Shown here piece after piece: positions 40,540 through 50,098 of a DNA stretch of 64,000 bases (position 1 is its first letter; each line of letters opens with the position of its first letter). The position numbers and the translations under genes are program-made. The stretch lies in the NCBI RefSeq assembly GCF_026167665.1, contig NZ_CP098740.1:1178001-1242000 (forward strand), given 5' to 3'. The stretch comes from Streptomyces drozdowiczii. GTDB lineage: Bacteria; Actinomycetota; Actinomycetes; Streptomycetales; Streptomycetaceae. The notes beneath the pieces are model-generated. The model had not been told where the DNA came from. It saw only the letters and a list, made by a program, of their open reading frames with translations, and made no database searches.

Positions 40540-41298
40540 ATGTCCTCTCCGGTCCTCCTCGTCATCGCCCACGGCAGCCGTGATCCGCGGCACGCCGCCA
40601 CCGTGCACGCGCTGACCGCGCGGGTACGGGAGCTGCGGCCCGGGCTGCGCGTGGAGACGGGGTTCCTGGACTTCAACGCGCCCTCGGTGCCGAGGCTCCT
40701 GGAGCGGCTGGCCGCCGAGGGGGCGCCCGAGGTGGTGGCCCTGCCGCTGCTGCTCACCCGGGCGTTCCACGCCAAGTCGGACATCCCGGCGGTGCTGCGC
40801 GAGGCGCGCGCGGCGCTGCCCCGGCTGCGGGTCCGGCAGGCCGAGGTGCTCGGCCCGTCGCCGCTGCTGAACGCCGCGCTGGAACGGCGGCTGTACGAGG
40901 CCGGGGTGCGCCCCGGCGACCGAAGCTCGACCGGGCTCGTCCTGGCCTCGGCGGGCTCGTCAGACCCGGAGGCGATCGCAGTGATCGCTGAAATCGCGCG
41001 GGAGCTGCGGCACACCGGTTGGTGTTCCGTGCGGCCTGCGTTCGCCTCCGCATCCCTTCCCCGTACCGAGGACGCCGTACGGGCCCTGCGGGCGGAGGGC
41101 GTCCGCAGGGTGGCGGTCGCTCCGTACGTCATCGCGCCCGGCCGCCTCCCGGACCGCATCGCGGCGGGGGCGGCCGAGGCCGGCGCGGATGTGCTGGCCG
41201 GGGTGCTGGGGCCGGCCCCGGAGCTGGCGCGGCTGCTGCTCGACCGGTACGACGAGGCCACCGCGACCGCGTCGCGACCGGTCGCGGCCAGCGCCTGA
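40540..41298 (+). CDS. Sirohydrochlorin chelatase (CbiX/SirB-like)
   Basis: 252 residues. Two halves of the chelatase fold: VLLVIAHGSRDPRHAATVHALTARV with the metal-binding His, and VALPLLLTRAFHAKSDIPAVLREA (second His pair); the second half begins LVLASAGSSDPEA. The enzyme inserts iron into sirohydrochlorin to form siroheme, the cofactor of the sulfite reductase encoded nine kb upstream. Its place at the end of the sulfur locus makes that role likely; cobalt insertion for B12 is the alternative. It starts eight bases after the permease stop. Confidence 0.9.
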   Translation: MSSPVLLVIAHGSRDPRHAATVHALTARVRELRPGLRVETGFLDFNAPSVPRLLERLAAEGAPEVVALPLLLTRAFHAKSDIPAVLREARAALPRLRVRQAEVLGPSPLLNAALERRLYEAGVRPGDRSSTGLVLASAGSSDPEAIAVIAEIARELRHTGWCSVRPAFASASLPRTEDAVRALRAEGVRRVAVAPYVIAPGRLPDRIAAGAAEAGADVLAGVLGPAPELARLLLDRYDEATATASRPVAASA

Positions 41299-41329
41299 GC
41301 CGGTCAGCGCCTGAGTCGGGCGGGCCCGC

Positions 41330-41962
41330 TCAGCCGACGTCGATGCCGCCGGTACGGGTGCGCTTGAGCTCGAAGAAGTCGGCGTGGCCGGCGAGCACCC
41401 GGAAGCTGTCGAACAGCCGGGCCGCCTCCTCGCCGCGCGGGATCGCCCGCAGCACCGGCCCGAACCACACCGTGCCGTCGACGTGGATCGTGGGCGTGCC
41501 GACGTAGCCGCCCGCCTCCGGGTCCCGGCCGGCCTCGTGGCTGCGGCGCACAGCGTCGTCGTACACCTCGCTGTGCGCGGCCTCCGCGAGGTACGCGGGC
41601 AGGTCCAGCTCGGCCAGGGCCTCGGCGACGACCTGGTCGAAGTCCTCGCTCTTCTGCTGGTGGATGCGGCTGCCGAGGGCGGTGTAGAGAGCGCGCAGGA
41701 CCTCCTCGCCGCGCTCCTCGGCCGCCGCGGCGGCGACCCGGACGGGGCCGATCGAACGGTCGACCAGATCCCGGTACCAGTCGGGAAGTTCGTTGCCGAT
41801 GTTGTGCAGGTAGAGGCTCATGACGTGGAAGCGCAGCTCGATGTCGCGGTGCTGCTCCACCTCCAGCATCCAGCGGGAGGTGATCCAGGCGAACGGGCAG
41901 GCCGGGTCGAAGTAGAAGTCGACGACGGGCCTGCCCGGTTCCGGGGCGGGGTGAGTGGTCAT
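41330..41962 (-). CDS. DsbA-like thioredoxin-fold protein (mycothiol-dependent Rv2466c type)
   Basis: 210 residues. The thioredoxin motif is [17 protein letters not shown], then a helical insertion (residues about 50-150) and the cis-Pro segment [22 protein letters not shown]. The related M. tuberculosis Rv2466c has CPWC; here the second Cys is Ala (CPFA), so the protein probably works with one Cys through a mycothiol mixed disulfide. No signal peptide, cytoplasmic. It is convergent with the chelatase gene, 31 bp apart. Confidence 0.85.
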   Translation of the reverse strand: MTTHPAPEPGRPVVDFYFDPACPFAWITSRWMLEVEQHRDIELRFHVMSLYLHNIGNELPDWYRDLVDRSIGPVRVAAAAAEERGEEVLRALYTALGSRIHQQKSEDFDQVVAEALAELDLPAYLAEAAHSEVYDDAVRRSHEAGRDPEAGGYVGTPTIHVDGTVWFGPVLRAIPRGEEAARLFDSFRVLAGHADFFELKRTRTGGIDVG

Positions 41963-42030
41963 GGGGCGAGCCTAGCCAGCCGGTGGCGCACTCCCCCGGG
42001 CCATTCGGCACCCGCGCGCCTGGGCCATTC

Positions 42031-42612
42031 TCAGCCCGCGGTCCACTGCGGATCGCGCCCGCTCAGCGCCAGGGCGCGGGTGAAGCCGGTGGCGCCGGGG
42101 ACGTCCACCTCGTCGGTGAAGCCCTCGTACTGGCGGTAGAGCGCGGCGGTCTTCTCGACGGTGGCCAGGATGTATCCGGCGGCCTCCTCGGAGAGCCGGA
42201 ACTCCTGGCCGGTGGCCCGGGCCACGTCCCAGCCGTGCAGCGCGATCTCCTCGATGAGCATCGCGGCGGTGTCGGCGGCCGGGGACGCGGAGTCGCCCTC
42301 GCCGATGGTGCCCTCCCAGGCGGCGGGGTCGGACCAGGCGGCGACGGCCCGGTCGAGCTGGGCGGCGTACCGCTCGGCCCAGTCGGCGTCGGCGGTGAAG
42401 TCACGGGCGATCAGCTCCTCGGGAAGCTCGGTGCGCCGGGCTCGGTGCTCCATGCCGTGCGAGGTGTAGAGGACCCAGTGGTTGACGAGGGTGCGCAGGT
42501 CCCAGCCCGCGCAGGGGGTGGCGGCGGAGTCCAGCTGTGCGGCGGTGACGCCGCGGGCCACGCGGGCGGCCTCGGCGGCGCATTCGGTCATATGGGCGTG
42601 CTCGGTCTTCAT
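42031..42612 (-). CDS. TIGR03086-family DinB-like metal-binding protein
   Basis: 193 residues forming the four-helix DinB fold of the maleylpyruvate-isomerase N-terminal type. LRTLVNHWVLYTSHGM and EEIALHGWDVARATGQ supply the two conserved His regions (NH and LHGWD) for a divalent metal. Mycothiol or bacillithiol S-transferases belong to this superfamily, but no substrate can be assigned. The ATG at 42612 is preferred over longer frames. Confidence 0.85.
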   Translation of the reverse strand: MKTEHAHMTECAAEAARVARGVTAAQLDSAATPCAGWDLRTLVNHWVLYTSHGMEHRARRTELPEELIARDFTADADWAERYAAQLDRAVAAWSDPAAWEGTIGEGDSASPAADTAAMLIEEIALHGWDVARATGQEFRLSEEAAGYILATVEKTAALYRQYEGFTDEVDVPGATGFTRALALSGRDPQWTAG

Positions 42613-42751
42613 GCACCCCAACCTAGGTTTGCGCGCCCGGCCGGTATTGAAGAAAGGCGACAGGTGCCGGACGAGGAGGGTGTACGGGGCACGGATAGGC
42701 TTGCCGGTGCGCAGGAAGCCGCTCGCGCCCGTACGAAGGAGCAGCCGCACA

Positions 42752-43588
42752 GTGACCGCCACCGCACCCCTGTCCGCCGCCGCCGTCGCGGCCCCGGTCC
42801 CCGTCATCCGGGCCGACGAGGTCTCTCTCGTACGCGACGGGAACGTCCTGCTCGACGCGGTCTCGCTCACCGTGCGCGGCGGGGAGCACTGGGCGCTGCT
42901 CGGTGCCAACGGGGCGGGCAAGAGCACCCTGCTCGGGCTGCTCGGGGCGGTGACGCATCCGACCCGGGGTTCGGTCGAGGTGCTGGGCCGCACGCTGGGG
43001 CGGGTGGACCTCCGGGAGCTGCGCACGCTCCTCGGCCATGTCAATCCGCGCCATCCGCTGCGTTCCCCGCTGACGGTGAGCGAGGTGGTGCTGACCGGGC
43101 TGACGAACTCGGTGGAGCCGATGCCGCGCTGGTCGCCGGGTCCGGGGCAGCGGGAGCGGGCGGAGCGGTTGCTGAAGATGCTGGGCATGGGCGGCAAGAC
43201 GGGCTCGCGCTGGCCGGCCCTTTCGCAGGGTGAGCGCGGCCGGACGCTGATCGCCCGGGCCCTGATGCCGCAGCCCCGGCTGCTGCTCCTGGACGAGCCG
43301 GCGACCGGGCTGGACCTGGCCGCCCGGGAACAGCTGCTGGACAGCCTGGACGCGTTGCGCGAGGAGCATCCGGAGCTGGCGACCGTGCTGGTCACCCATC
43401 ATCTGGAGGAGCTGCCCGCCTCCACCACGCACGCGATGCTGCTGCGCGGCGGGCGGTGCCTGGCCTCGGGCGGGGCGGACGAGGTGCTGACCACGGAGCT
43501 GGTCAGCGAGTGCTTCGGCCACCCGGTCGCGATCAGCCGGACGGACGGCCGGTGGGCGGCCCGGGCGCGGCGGACGGCCCGGGGCTGA
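42752..43588 (+). CDS. ABC-type ATP-binding protein
   Basis: 278 residues. Walker A LGANGAGKSTLL, signature ALSQGERGRTLIARAL, Walker B RLLLLDEPATGLDL and switch VLVTHHLEELP. It resembles iron-siderophore/zinc-type cytoplasmic ATPases (ModF/FhuC-like), but no permease or binding protein is beside it, so it may act alone or with a distant partner. GTG start with AAGGAG ten bases upstream. Its 3' end overlaps the convergent NTF2-like gene by 56 bp. Confidence 0.88.
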   Translation: MTATAPLSAAAVAAPVPVIRADEVSLVRDGNVLLDAVSLTVRGGEHWALLGANGAGKSTLLGLLGAVTHPTRGSVEVLGRTLGRVDLRELRTLLGHVNPRHPLRSPLTVSEVVLTGLTNSVEPMPRWSPGPGQRERAERLLKMLGMGGKTGSRWPALSQGERGRTLIARALMPQPRLLLLDEPATGLDLAAREQLLDSLDALREEHPELATVLVTHHLEELPASTTHAMLLRGGRCLASGGADEVLTTELVSECFGHPVAISRTDGRWAARARRTARG

Positions 43589-43949
43589 GCTCGAAGGGCG
43601 TGGCCTGGTGGTAGTAGAGGAGCCAGCCGGCCCGGGTGAGCCGCCAGAGCGAACTGCGGTGGGCGCGCTTGTTCCTGGCCTCGGTGTCGAAGGTGAGGTG
43701 GACGAGTCCGTCGGCGAGGTGCACGCCCCGCATGCGTGAGGCGGTGAGCCGGCCGGGAGCCGGGGCCCGCCCCGAGACGAGCAGGTCGATGATGGTGTCC
43801 CGGTCCCAGTGGCGGCCGGTGGTGTCCACCTCGCGGTAGTCGGGGTGCAGCACCTGGTCGAGGAGGTCGGCGGAGGCCCGGACCAGGGGGTCCAGGAGCC
43901 GGAGCTCCCCTTCGATGGCCGCGTCCACCCCCGGTGCCGGTCCGGTCAT
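43533..43949 (-). CDS. NTF2-like (DUF4440) protein
   Basis: About 138 residues. The cone-shaped NTF2 fold is suggested by IEGELRLLDPLVRASADLLDQVLHPDYREVDTTGRHWDRDTIIDLLVSG, then LVHLTFDTEARNKRAHRSSLWRLTRAGWLLYYHQATPF. The ATG at 43949 follows GGGAGG; an in-frame start at 43985 is less likely. The last 25 residues (Pro/Gly/Ser) extend into the ABC ATPase gene. Function is unknown; members bind small ligands or act as ketosteroid-isomerase-like enzymes. Confidence 0.8.
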   Translation of the reverse strand: MTGPAPGVDAAIEGELRLLDPLVRASADLLDQVLHPDYREVDTTGRHWDRDTIIDLLVSGRAPAPGRLTASRMRGVHLADGLVHLTFDTEARNKRAHRSSLWRLTRAGWLLYYHQATPFELSPGPSAAPGPPTGRPSG

Positions 43950-44064
43950 GCCCGCCTCCCGCCCGCAACGGTTGTCATGGGGCAAGCGTAGGACGGTGAC
44001 GGCGGACCGCGCGGCCGCCGCGCCCCGTGGGGGAGAGCGCGGTGGCCGCCGGCCCGTTGCGCTG

Positions 44065-45267
44065 TTACTCGACGATCTTCAGGAGCTTGTTCGCCGTTCC
44101 CTCGGTGGCGTTGCCGATGGCGTCCGGGGTCGCCCCGTCGGTCAGGGCCGTGGCGACCTCGTCCGGGGTGGCGTCCGGGTGCCCGGCCAGGTAGACGGCG
44201 GCGGCGCCGACGACGTGCGGGGTGGCCATCGACGTACCGGAGATGGTGTTGGAGCCGGTGTCGCTGTCGTTCCAGGAGGAGGTGATGTCGGAGCCCGGTG
44301 CGTAGATGTCCACGACCGAGCCGTAGTTGGAGAACGACGACTGCTCGTCGTCCACGGTGGACGAGGCGACGGTGATGGCCTCGGGGACACGGGACGGGGA
44401 GCCCTCACCGGCGTCGCTGGACTCGTTGCCGGCGGCGACCGCGAAGGTGACGCCGGAGGCGATGGCCTTCTTCACGGCCGCGTCGAGCGCCTCGTCGGCG
44501 CCGCCGCCGAGGCTCATGTTGGCGACGGACGGGCCCTGGTGGTGCTCGGTGACCCAGTCGATGCCGGCGACGACCTGCTCGGTGGTGCCGGAGCCGGAGT
44601 CGTCCAGGACGCGGACGGCGACGATCTTCGCCTTCTTGGCGACGCCGTAGGTCGACCCGGCTATGGTGCCGGCGACGTGGGTGCCGTGGCCGTTGCCGTC
44701 GTCGGCGCTGTCGTCGTTGTCGACGGCGTCGAAGCCGGAGCTGGCGCGGCCGCCGAACTCCTCGTGGGTGGTGCGGACCCCGGTGTCGATGACGTACGCG
44801 GTGACGCCCTCGCCCGCGCTGTCCGGGTAGGTGTACGCGTTGTCGCCGGCGGTCTCCGTCTGGTCGATGCGGTCCAGGCCCCAGGACGGCGGGTTGTCCT
44901 GGGTGGCGTCGATGTGGAACTTCTTGTTCTGGACGACCTTGGAGACGGCCGGGTCGGCGGCGAGCCGCTTGGCCTCGGTCTCCGAAAGGCCGCTGGCGGA
45001 GAAGCCGTTGATGGCGGAGCTGTAGTTGCGCTTCAGCTTTCCGCCGTACTCCTTGGCGAGTTCGGCCTTGTCCGCCTTCTGGTCCAGCATCACGATGTAG
45101 CTGCCGGAGACAGCGGTCGCCGCGTCGGCGCCGTAGACCTTGCCCATGGCCGGAGCGGGTGTCGCTCCGGCGAACGGGGTGCCCAGGAGGGTGACGCCGG
45201 CGGCGGCCGCGACCGCGGTGATGGAGGCGGTCAGCTTGAACCGGCGTGCGCGCTTGTGAATGGCCAT
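44065..45267 (-). CDS. Secreted subtilisin-like serine protease (S8) with I9 propeptide
   Basis: 400 residues. Signal peptide about 1-36 (RRFKLTASITAVAAAAGVTLLGTPFAGA). The I9 inhibitory propeptide follows at about 45-117 (SGSYIVMLDQKADKAEL). The mature peptidase has Asp in AYVIDTGVRTTHEEF, His in GNGHGTHVAGTIAG and Ser in ISGTSMATPHVVGAAA, plus the oxyanion Asn in AVAAGNESSD. It ends without a C-terminal P-domain. The enzyme is exported and the propeptide cleaved. AGGAG precedes ATG 45267. It is divergent from the MMPL gene. Confidence 0.93.
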   Translation of the reverse strand: MAIHKRARRFKLTASITAVAAAAGVTLLGTPFAGATPAPAMGKVYGADAATAVSGSYIVMLDQKADKAELAKEYGGKLKRNYSSAINGFSASGLSETEAKRLAADPAVSKVVQNKKFHIDATQDNPPSWGLDRIDQTETAGDNAYTYPDSAGEGVTAYVIDTGVRTTHEEFGGRASSGFDAVDNDDSADDGNGHGTHVAGTIAGSTYGVAKKAKIVAVRVLDDSGSGTTEQVVAGIDWVTEHHQGPSVANMSLGGGADEALDAAVKKAIASGVTFAVAAGNESSDAGEGSPSRVPEAITVASSTVDDEQSSFSNYGSVVDIYAPGSDITSSWNDSDTGSNTISGTSMATPHVVGAAAVYLAGHPDATPDEVATALTDGATPDAIGNATEGTANKLLKIVE

Positions 45268-45625
45268 GAAGAGGGGTCTCCTCGTCATTCTTTGTGGGGG
45301 GATTGGCCCCCGGCCGGAAAATCTCCGGGGGCTGGCTCGAAACCCTGACCGATTGACGCGCGCAGATCAAGACCTCCCTACAGCTCCGCCGCACTCACCA
45401 ACTTTTCGTCACAGGACGGTCGCAGGAGCCCCTCGATGCGCCGATCACCTTTACGTGTAAGGGGCTTCGATGCTCCTTCTCGGGGGCAAGCCCCGTCCCC
45501 AGGGCGGAGAGGGGCCGCTCCCGGCTCGCCGGAGAGCATGACGAACTGGCTTTATGCCGCCCCTACCTTCGAATCGGGAGGCGGCGGCGGTGGGCCGGTG
45601 CCGGTCACGAGGGGGCAGGCCCGTC
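45268..45625. other. Divergent intergenic region between the S8 protease and MMPL genes
   Basis: 358 bp. No credible ORF; both strands should carry a promoter. I see TAAGGGG-type T/A-richer patches near 45455-45470 and a T-rich patch at 45548-45560 but cannot assign hexamers with confidence. GAGGGGG before 45626 is the MMPL ribosome site. Confidence 0.4.
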
Positions 45626-47911
45626 ATGGGGAATGTGGATGCGGCGCGAGGGCCGCGGGTGCGGGGCGTCGCAGCCCGGGCGGGCGGCTGGAGCGCCCGG
45701 CACCGCTGGGCGGCGGTGACGATCTGGGTGCTGTTCGTCGTCCTGGCCATGGGGCTCGGCTCAGCGGCCGGCCGGGTCGACGTCAAGGAGAGCGAGCAGA
45801 TGTCCGGCGAGGTGGGCCGGGCCGTGCGGATCATCGAGGACGCGGGGCTCAAGGACCCGGCCGGGGAGACCGTGCTCATCCAGTCGGAGGGCGCGGACGG
45901 GGCGGTGGCCGGGTCGGCCGAGTTCCGGGCGGCCGTCAAGGACGTCATCGAGGCCGTGCAGGGGACCGGCGAGGTCACCGCCGTCAGCTCGCCGTACACC
46001 ACCAGGACCATTTCGGCCGACGGGCACAGCGCGCTCGTGCAGTTCGAGATGCGGGGCGACCCCGAGACGGCGAGCGAGCGCGTCGCCCCCGTGCTGAAGG
46101 CCGTCGAGAAGGTGGACGGCGCGCACGAGGGGCTGCTGATCGAGGAGATCGGCGGCGCCAGCATGGGCAAGACCTTCGACGACGCCTTCGGCAGCGACTT
46201 CCAGCGGGCCGAGCTGTCCGCCGTGCCGGTCGCGCTCGGCATCCTGCTCATCGCCTTCGGCGCGCTGGTCGCGGCGCTGCTCCCGGTCGCCCTCGCCCTC
46301 ACCGCGATCATGGCGACGATGGGCCTGATGGGTGTGGTGAGCCACTTCCAGCCGATGAGCGACACCGCCAACTCGGTGATGCTGCTGGTGGGTCTGGCCG
46401 TCGGCGTCGACTACTGCCTCTTCTATCTGCGCCGGGAGCGCGAGGAGCGCGCCAAGGGCCGGGACGCCCGGACCGCGCTGATGATCGCCGCCGCGACCAG
46501 CGGGCGCGCCATCGTCGTCTCCGGGGTGACGGTCTGCGTCGCGATGGCGGGCATGCTCTTCACCGGCATCGCGGAGTTCGAGGCGATGGGCCTGGCCTCG
46601 CTGATGGTCGTCGCCGTCGCCATGGTCGGCTCGGTCACCGTGCTGCCCGCGCTCCTCTCGCTGCTCGGCGAGCGGGTCGAGAAGGGCAGGGTGCCGTTCC
46701 TGAACCGTCTGAAGCGCTCGAAGCGGGGCGGCGCCGACGGCGAGAGCCGCGTGTGGCGTGCGGTGCTCACCGCCGTGCTGCGCCGCCCGTGGACCGCGCT
46801 GGTGGTCGCCGCCGGGGCGCTCGCCGCGATCGCCCTGCCGGCGCTCGGCATGCACACCCAGAACCTCACCCTGGACCAGGAGTTCGGCGACTCGCTGCCG
46901 ATCGTGCGGACCTACGACCGGCTGAACGAGGCGTTCCCCGGGGGCGCCGACCCGGCGCAGGTCGTGGTGAAGGCCGACGACATCGGCGCGGCGCCGGTAC
47001 GCAAGGCACTGGAGGACTTCCGCCGGCAGGCCGTCTCCTCGGGCGCCTCGAAGGGCCCGGTGGACATCGTGACGCACGACGCGGAGAACGTCGCGGTCAT
47101 CGACGTACCGCTGGTCGGCGGTTCGGACCAGGCCGAGGCCGAGAAGAGCCTGGAACTGCTGCGGGACACCGTGCGTCCGGCGACGCTCGGCAAGGTCGCG
47201 GGGGTCGAGGCGCCGGTCACCGGGCAGGTCGCCGGGTCGAAGGACTTCAACGACCAGATCGTCGGCTCGGTGGTGCCGGTCTTCGCCTTCGTGGTCGTCT
47301 TCGCCTTCCTGCTGATGCTGCTCTGCTTCCGCTCGCTGACCGTGGCGATCACGTCGATCGTCCTCAACCTGCTCTCGGTGGGCGCCGCCTACGGCATCCT
47401 GACGGCGGTCTTCCAGCACGGCTGGGGCGCCTCGCTGGTCGGCGCGGAGGGCGTCGGCGCGATCATCTCCTGGCTGCCGCTGTTCCTCTTCGTGATCCTC
47501 TTCGGGCTCTCGATGGACTACCACGTCTTCGTGGTCTCCCGGATCCGTGAGGCCCGCCTCCAGGGCCGCGAGACCCGGGACGCCATCGCCCACGGCGTGG
47601 TCACCACGGCCGGGGTCGTCACCAGCGCCGCCGTGATCATGGTCGCCGTGTTCGCGATCTTCGGGACGCTGTCGATGCAGTCCATGAAGCAGATGGGCGT
47701 CGGCCTGGCGGCAGCGGTGCTGATCGACGCGACGATCATCCGCGGGGTGCTGCTCCCGGCCGTGATGGCCCTGCTGGGCGACCGCAACTGGTACTTCCCG
47801 AAGTGGCTGCGGTGGCTGCCGGACATGACGCACGACGAGTCGTACGAGGACGAGCCGGCCGTGTCCGCACCGGCGCGCGGCGGCGAGGAGCCGGAGCGGG
47901 TCGGCGTCTGA
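45626..47911 (+). CDS. MMPL-family RND transporter
   Basis: 761 residues, about 12 membrane helices in two repeats. Each repeat has a large extracytoplasmic loop (after helix 1, residues about 45-180, and after helix 7, about 400-530). The proton-relay segments MLLVGLAVGVDYCLFYLRREREE and LFGLSMDYHVFVVSRIREAR contain the conserved Asp-Tyr pairs. MMPL proteins export lipids, siderophores or lipid-linked natural products. No biosynthetic genes are adjacent, so the cargo is unknown. The start is ATG 45626. The C-terminal 35 residues are charged. Confidence 0.92.
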   Translation: MGNVDAARGPRVRGVAARAGGWSARHRWAAVTIWVLFVVLAMGLGSAAGRVDVKESEQMSGEVGRAVRIIEDAGLKDPAGETVLIQSEGADGAVAGSAEFRAAVKDVIEAVQGTGEVTAVSSPYTTRTISADGHSALVQFEMRGDPETASERVAPVLKAVEKVDGAHEGLLIEEIGGASMGKTFDDAFGSDFQRAELSAVPVALGILLIAFGALVAALLPVALALTAIMATMGLMGVVSHFQPMSDTANSVMLLVGLAVGVDYCLFYLRREREERAKGRDARTALMIAAATSGRAIVVSGVTVCVAMAGMLFTGIAEFEAMGLASLMVVAVAMVGSVTVLPALLSLLGERVEKGRVPFLNRLKRSKRGGADGESRVWRAVLTAVLRRPWTALVVAAGALAAIALPALGMHTQNLTLDQEFGDSLPIVRTYDRLNEAFPGGADPAQVVVKADDIGAAPVRKALEDFRRQAVSSGASKGPVDIVTHDAENVAVIDVPLVGGSDQAEAEKSLELLRDTVRPATLGKVAGVEAPVTGQVAGSKDFNDQIVGSVVPVFAFVVVFAFLLMLLCFRSLTVAITSIVLNLLSVGAAYGILTAVFQHGWGASLVGAEGVGAIISWLPLFLFVILFGLSMDYHVFVVSRIREARLQGRETRDAIAHGVVTTAGVVTSAAVIMVAVFAIFGTLSMQSMKQMGVGLAAAVLIDATIIRGVLLPAVMALLGDRNWYFPKWLRWLPDMTHDESYEDEPAVSAPARGGEEPERVGV

Positions 47912-47926
47912 CCCCCTGCATCACGC

Positions 47927-47959
47927 GGTCCCTCCTCCCGGACGCCGGCAGGAGGGACC
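47927..47959. terminator. Bidirectional terminator between MMPL and the sugar ABC operon
   Basis: Perfect 10-bp arms GGTCCCTCCT and AGGAGGGACC around a 13-base loop; it is followed by TTCGTG rather than a long T-run. Confidence 0.65.
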
Positions 47960-47966
47960 TTCGTGT

Positions 47967-49259
47967 TCAGCGCTGGTAGCGGGCCAGGACCCGGTTGCCG
48001 TCGGTCACCAGACGCTTCTTCAGCTCGGCCGCGTCGATCGCTCCGCTGTAGTACTCCTGGAGCGCGGGCGTCGCCACCTTGTCCTTCCACTCGGGGTAGC
48101 CGCGCACCGACTGGGCCGGGGCGGACCGCAGTGCCCCGGCGAGCGCGGCGCCGGTCGCCCAGCCCCGGTCCGCGGTGTGCAGCGAGGGGTCGGCCAGCGC
48201 CTCGGTTCCGGTGGGCAGCATCCAGTCCCCCTTGGCCAGGCGCACCATGTTGGCCGGCCTGAGCAGGAAGTCGATGAACTCCACCGCCTCCTTCCTGTGC
48301 GGGCTGTCCTCGGCGACGGACAGGGTCTGCGGGCTCACCCCCTGCGCGAGCCCGTCCCGGCCCGCCGGGGCGGGCAGCACCGACCACTCGAAGCCCTTCG
48401 GGGCCTGCTCCACGATCTGCTGGCGGTACGAGAACCCGAGCGGGACCATCGCGTACTTGCCGCCGAAGAAGCCGGGCAGGGTGTCGCCGCCGCCCATGCC
48501 GAGCGCGGTGCGGGCGGCGCTGTGGTCGGTGTTGACCTGGTCGTGGATGGTGCCCGGGACGACCTGGTCGCCCTCCCCCATCGCGACGGTCACCTTGCCG
48601 TCGGCGCCCCGGTGGAAGAGCTCGCCGCCCGCCGAGAGGCCGAGGTTGAGGGTGACGGAGACCGGCTCCTTGAGCGGCCAGGCGACCCCGTAACGGCCCT
48701 TGCCGGTCAGCTCCTCGGTCACCTGGCGGAACTCCGTCCAGCTCCAGGGCTTCTCGGGGGTCGGGATGCGGACCCCGGACTCCTTAAGGATCTTGGTGTT
48801 GGCGATCAGGACCCGGGGCTCCTGGAGGAAGGGGACGCCGTACACCCCGCCGTCGAAGGTCGCCGTCTCCCAGCTGTTGCGCGGGATGCCCTCGGTGAGC
48901 GCGTCCGGGAGGAGGGGGTGGAGGTCGGCGAGATAGCCCCCGTACGCGAAGTCGGCGAGGTCGTCGGAGGCGTCGTGGATGATGTCGGGCGCCTCGCCGC
49001 CCTCGAAGGAGGTGAGGAGCTGGTCGTGGACGCTGTCCCAGCTGCCCTGGACGTACTCGACCCGGATGTCGGGGTGGGCCGCGTTCCACTCCTTCACCAG
49101 CTGCTTGTTGATGTCGACGGACTCCTTCTGCCAGGCCAGCGACTGGAAGCGGAGGGTGATCCTCCCGTCGGCGTCGCCGTGGTCGCCCCCGCCGCAGCCG
49201 GTGAGCAGCAGGGCGAGCGCGGTGGCCGTCGCGGCAGCGTTGCGTACCAGCGCGCGCAT
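47967..49259 (-). CDS. Sugar ABC transporter substrate-binding lipoprotein
   Basis: 430 residues. The lipobox LALLLTGCGGG places a lipid-modified Cys at about residue 23. The SBP_bac_1 fold follows: ITLRFQSLAWQKESVDINKQLVKEWNAAHPDIRVEYVQGSWDSVHDQLL, then APDIIHDASDD and GVPFLQEPRVLIANTKIL, KEAVEFIDFLLRP. It binds a carbohydrate, probably an oligosaccharide, outside the membrane. It is the last gene of a three-gene operon on the minus strand and starts at ATG 49259, overlapping the upstream permease stop. No ATPase gene is present, so a shared MsiK-type ATPase is implied. Confidence 0.92.
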   Translation of the reverse strand: MRALVRNAAATATALALLLTGCGGGDHGDADGRITLRFQSLAWQKESVDINKQLVKEWNAAHPDIRVEYVQGSWDSVHDQLLTSFEGGEAPDIIHDASDDLADFAYGGYLADLHPLLPDALTEGIPRNSWETATFDGGVYGVPFLQEPRVLIANTKILKESGVRIPTPEKPWSWTEFRQVTEELTGKGRYGVAWPLKEPVSVTLNLGLSAGGELFHRGADGKVTVAMGEGDQVVPGTIHDQVNTDHSAARTALGMGGGDTLPGFFGGKYAMVPLGFSYRQQIVEQAPKGFEWSVLPAPAGRDGLAQGVSPQTLSVAEDSPHRKEAVEFIDFLLRPANMVRLAKGDWMLPTGTEALADPSLHTADRGWATGAALAGALRSAPAQSVRGYPEWKDKVATPALQEYYSGAIDAAELKKRLVTDGNRVLARYQR

Positions 49260-50098
49260 CAGTTCTTCACCGCCCCGGCCAGCATGCCGCCGGTGATCCG
49301 CCGCTGGATCACGGCGAACAGCACGAGCGAGGGGAGGGTGGCGAGGAACGCGGCGGCGGCGAGCGGCCCGAGGTCGCTGGCGCCCTCGGCGCCGAGGAAG
49401 TGCGTCAGTACGACCGGCAACGTCTGCTTCTCCGGGGTCTTGAGGAGGACGAGCGCGAAGAAGAACTCGTTCCACGCGGTGATGAACGCGAAGAGGGCCG
49501 TGGCGACGATCCCCGGGGCCAGCAGCGGGGCGGTGACGGAGACCAGCGTGCGCAGCCGCCCGGCCCCGTCGACCGCCGCCGCCTCCTCCAGCTCGCGCGG
49601 CACGGCCCGTACGTAACCGACGAGCATCCACAGCGCGAAGGGCAGGGCCCACACCACGTAGACCAGGATCAGGCCCCCGAGGGTGTTGATCAGGTGCAGG
49701 TTCTTCAGGACCAGGAAGAGCGGAATGATCAGCAGGACGAAGGGGAACGCCTGGCTGACGATCACCCAGCCGGTGGCGGCCGTGGCGAGGCGGGTGCGGT
49801 GGCGGGCCATCACATAGGCCATCGGGGTCGCGATGAGCACGGCGATCAGCCCGGCCGAGAGCGCGGCGATCAGCGAGTTGGCGGTGGCCCGCAGCAGCGG
49901 CTGCTCGTCGAACGCCTGCCGGAAGTTGTCCAGCGTCGGGTGCTGCGGAATCCAGGTCGGGTGCAGGGAGCCCAGCTCCGGGGCGGGCTTGAAGGCGGTG
50001 GAGATCAGCCACAGGAAGGGGAACGCGAGGAAGACCAGGTAGCACAGCAGCGCCGCGTACTGCCCGGCGCGCACGGACCGTTTGGTACGCATGCTCAT
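49259..50098 (-). CDS. Carbohydrate ABC transporter permease (MalG-like)
   Basis: 279 residues, six membrane helices. The EAA loop reads EEAAAVDGAGRLRTLVSVTAPLLAPGIVATALFAFITAWNEFFFAL, the MalG signature of the second permease. Start ATG 50098 (or 50092) overlaps the first permease stop. With the other permease it forms the sugar channel. Confidence 0.92.
   Translation of the reverse strand: MSMRTKRSVRAGQYAALLCYLVFLAFPFLWLISTAFKPAPELGSLHPTWIPQHPTLDNFRQAFDEQPLLRATANSLIAALSAGLIAVLIATPMAYVMARHRTRLATAATGWVIVSQAFPFVLLIIPLFLVLKNLHLINTLGGLILVYVVWALPFALWMLVGYVRAVPRELEEAAAVDGAGRLRTLVSVTAPLLAPGIVATALFAFITAWNEFFFALVLLKTPEKQTLPVVLTHFLGAEGASDLGPLAAAAFLATLPSLVLFAVIQRRITGGMLAGAVKN

Noticed and set aside
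44065..45267. Subtilase as partner of the Trypco1-like protein
   Set aside because: It is 18 kb away, secreted, and a subtilisin rather than a trypsin-type protease.
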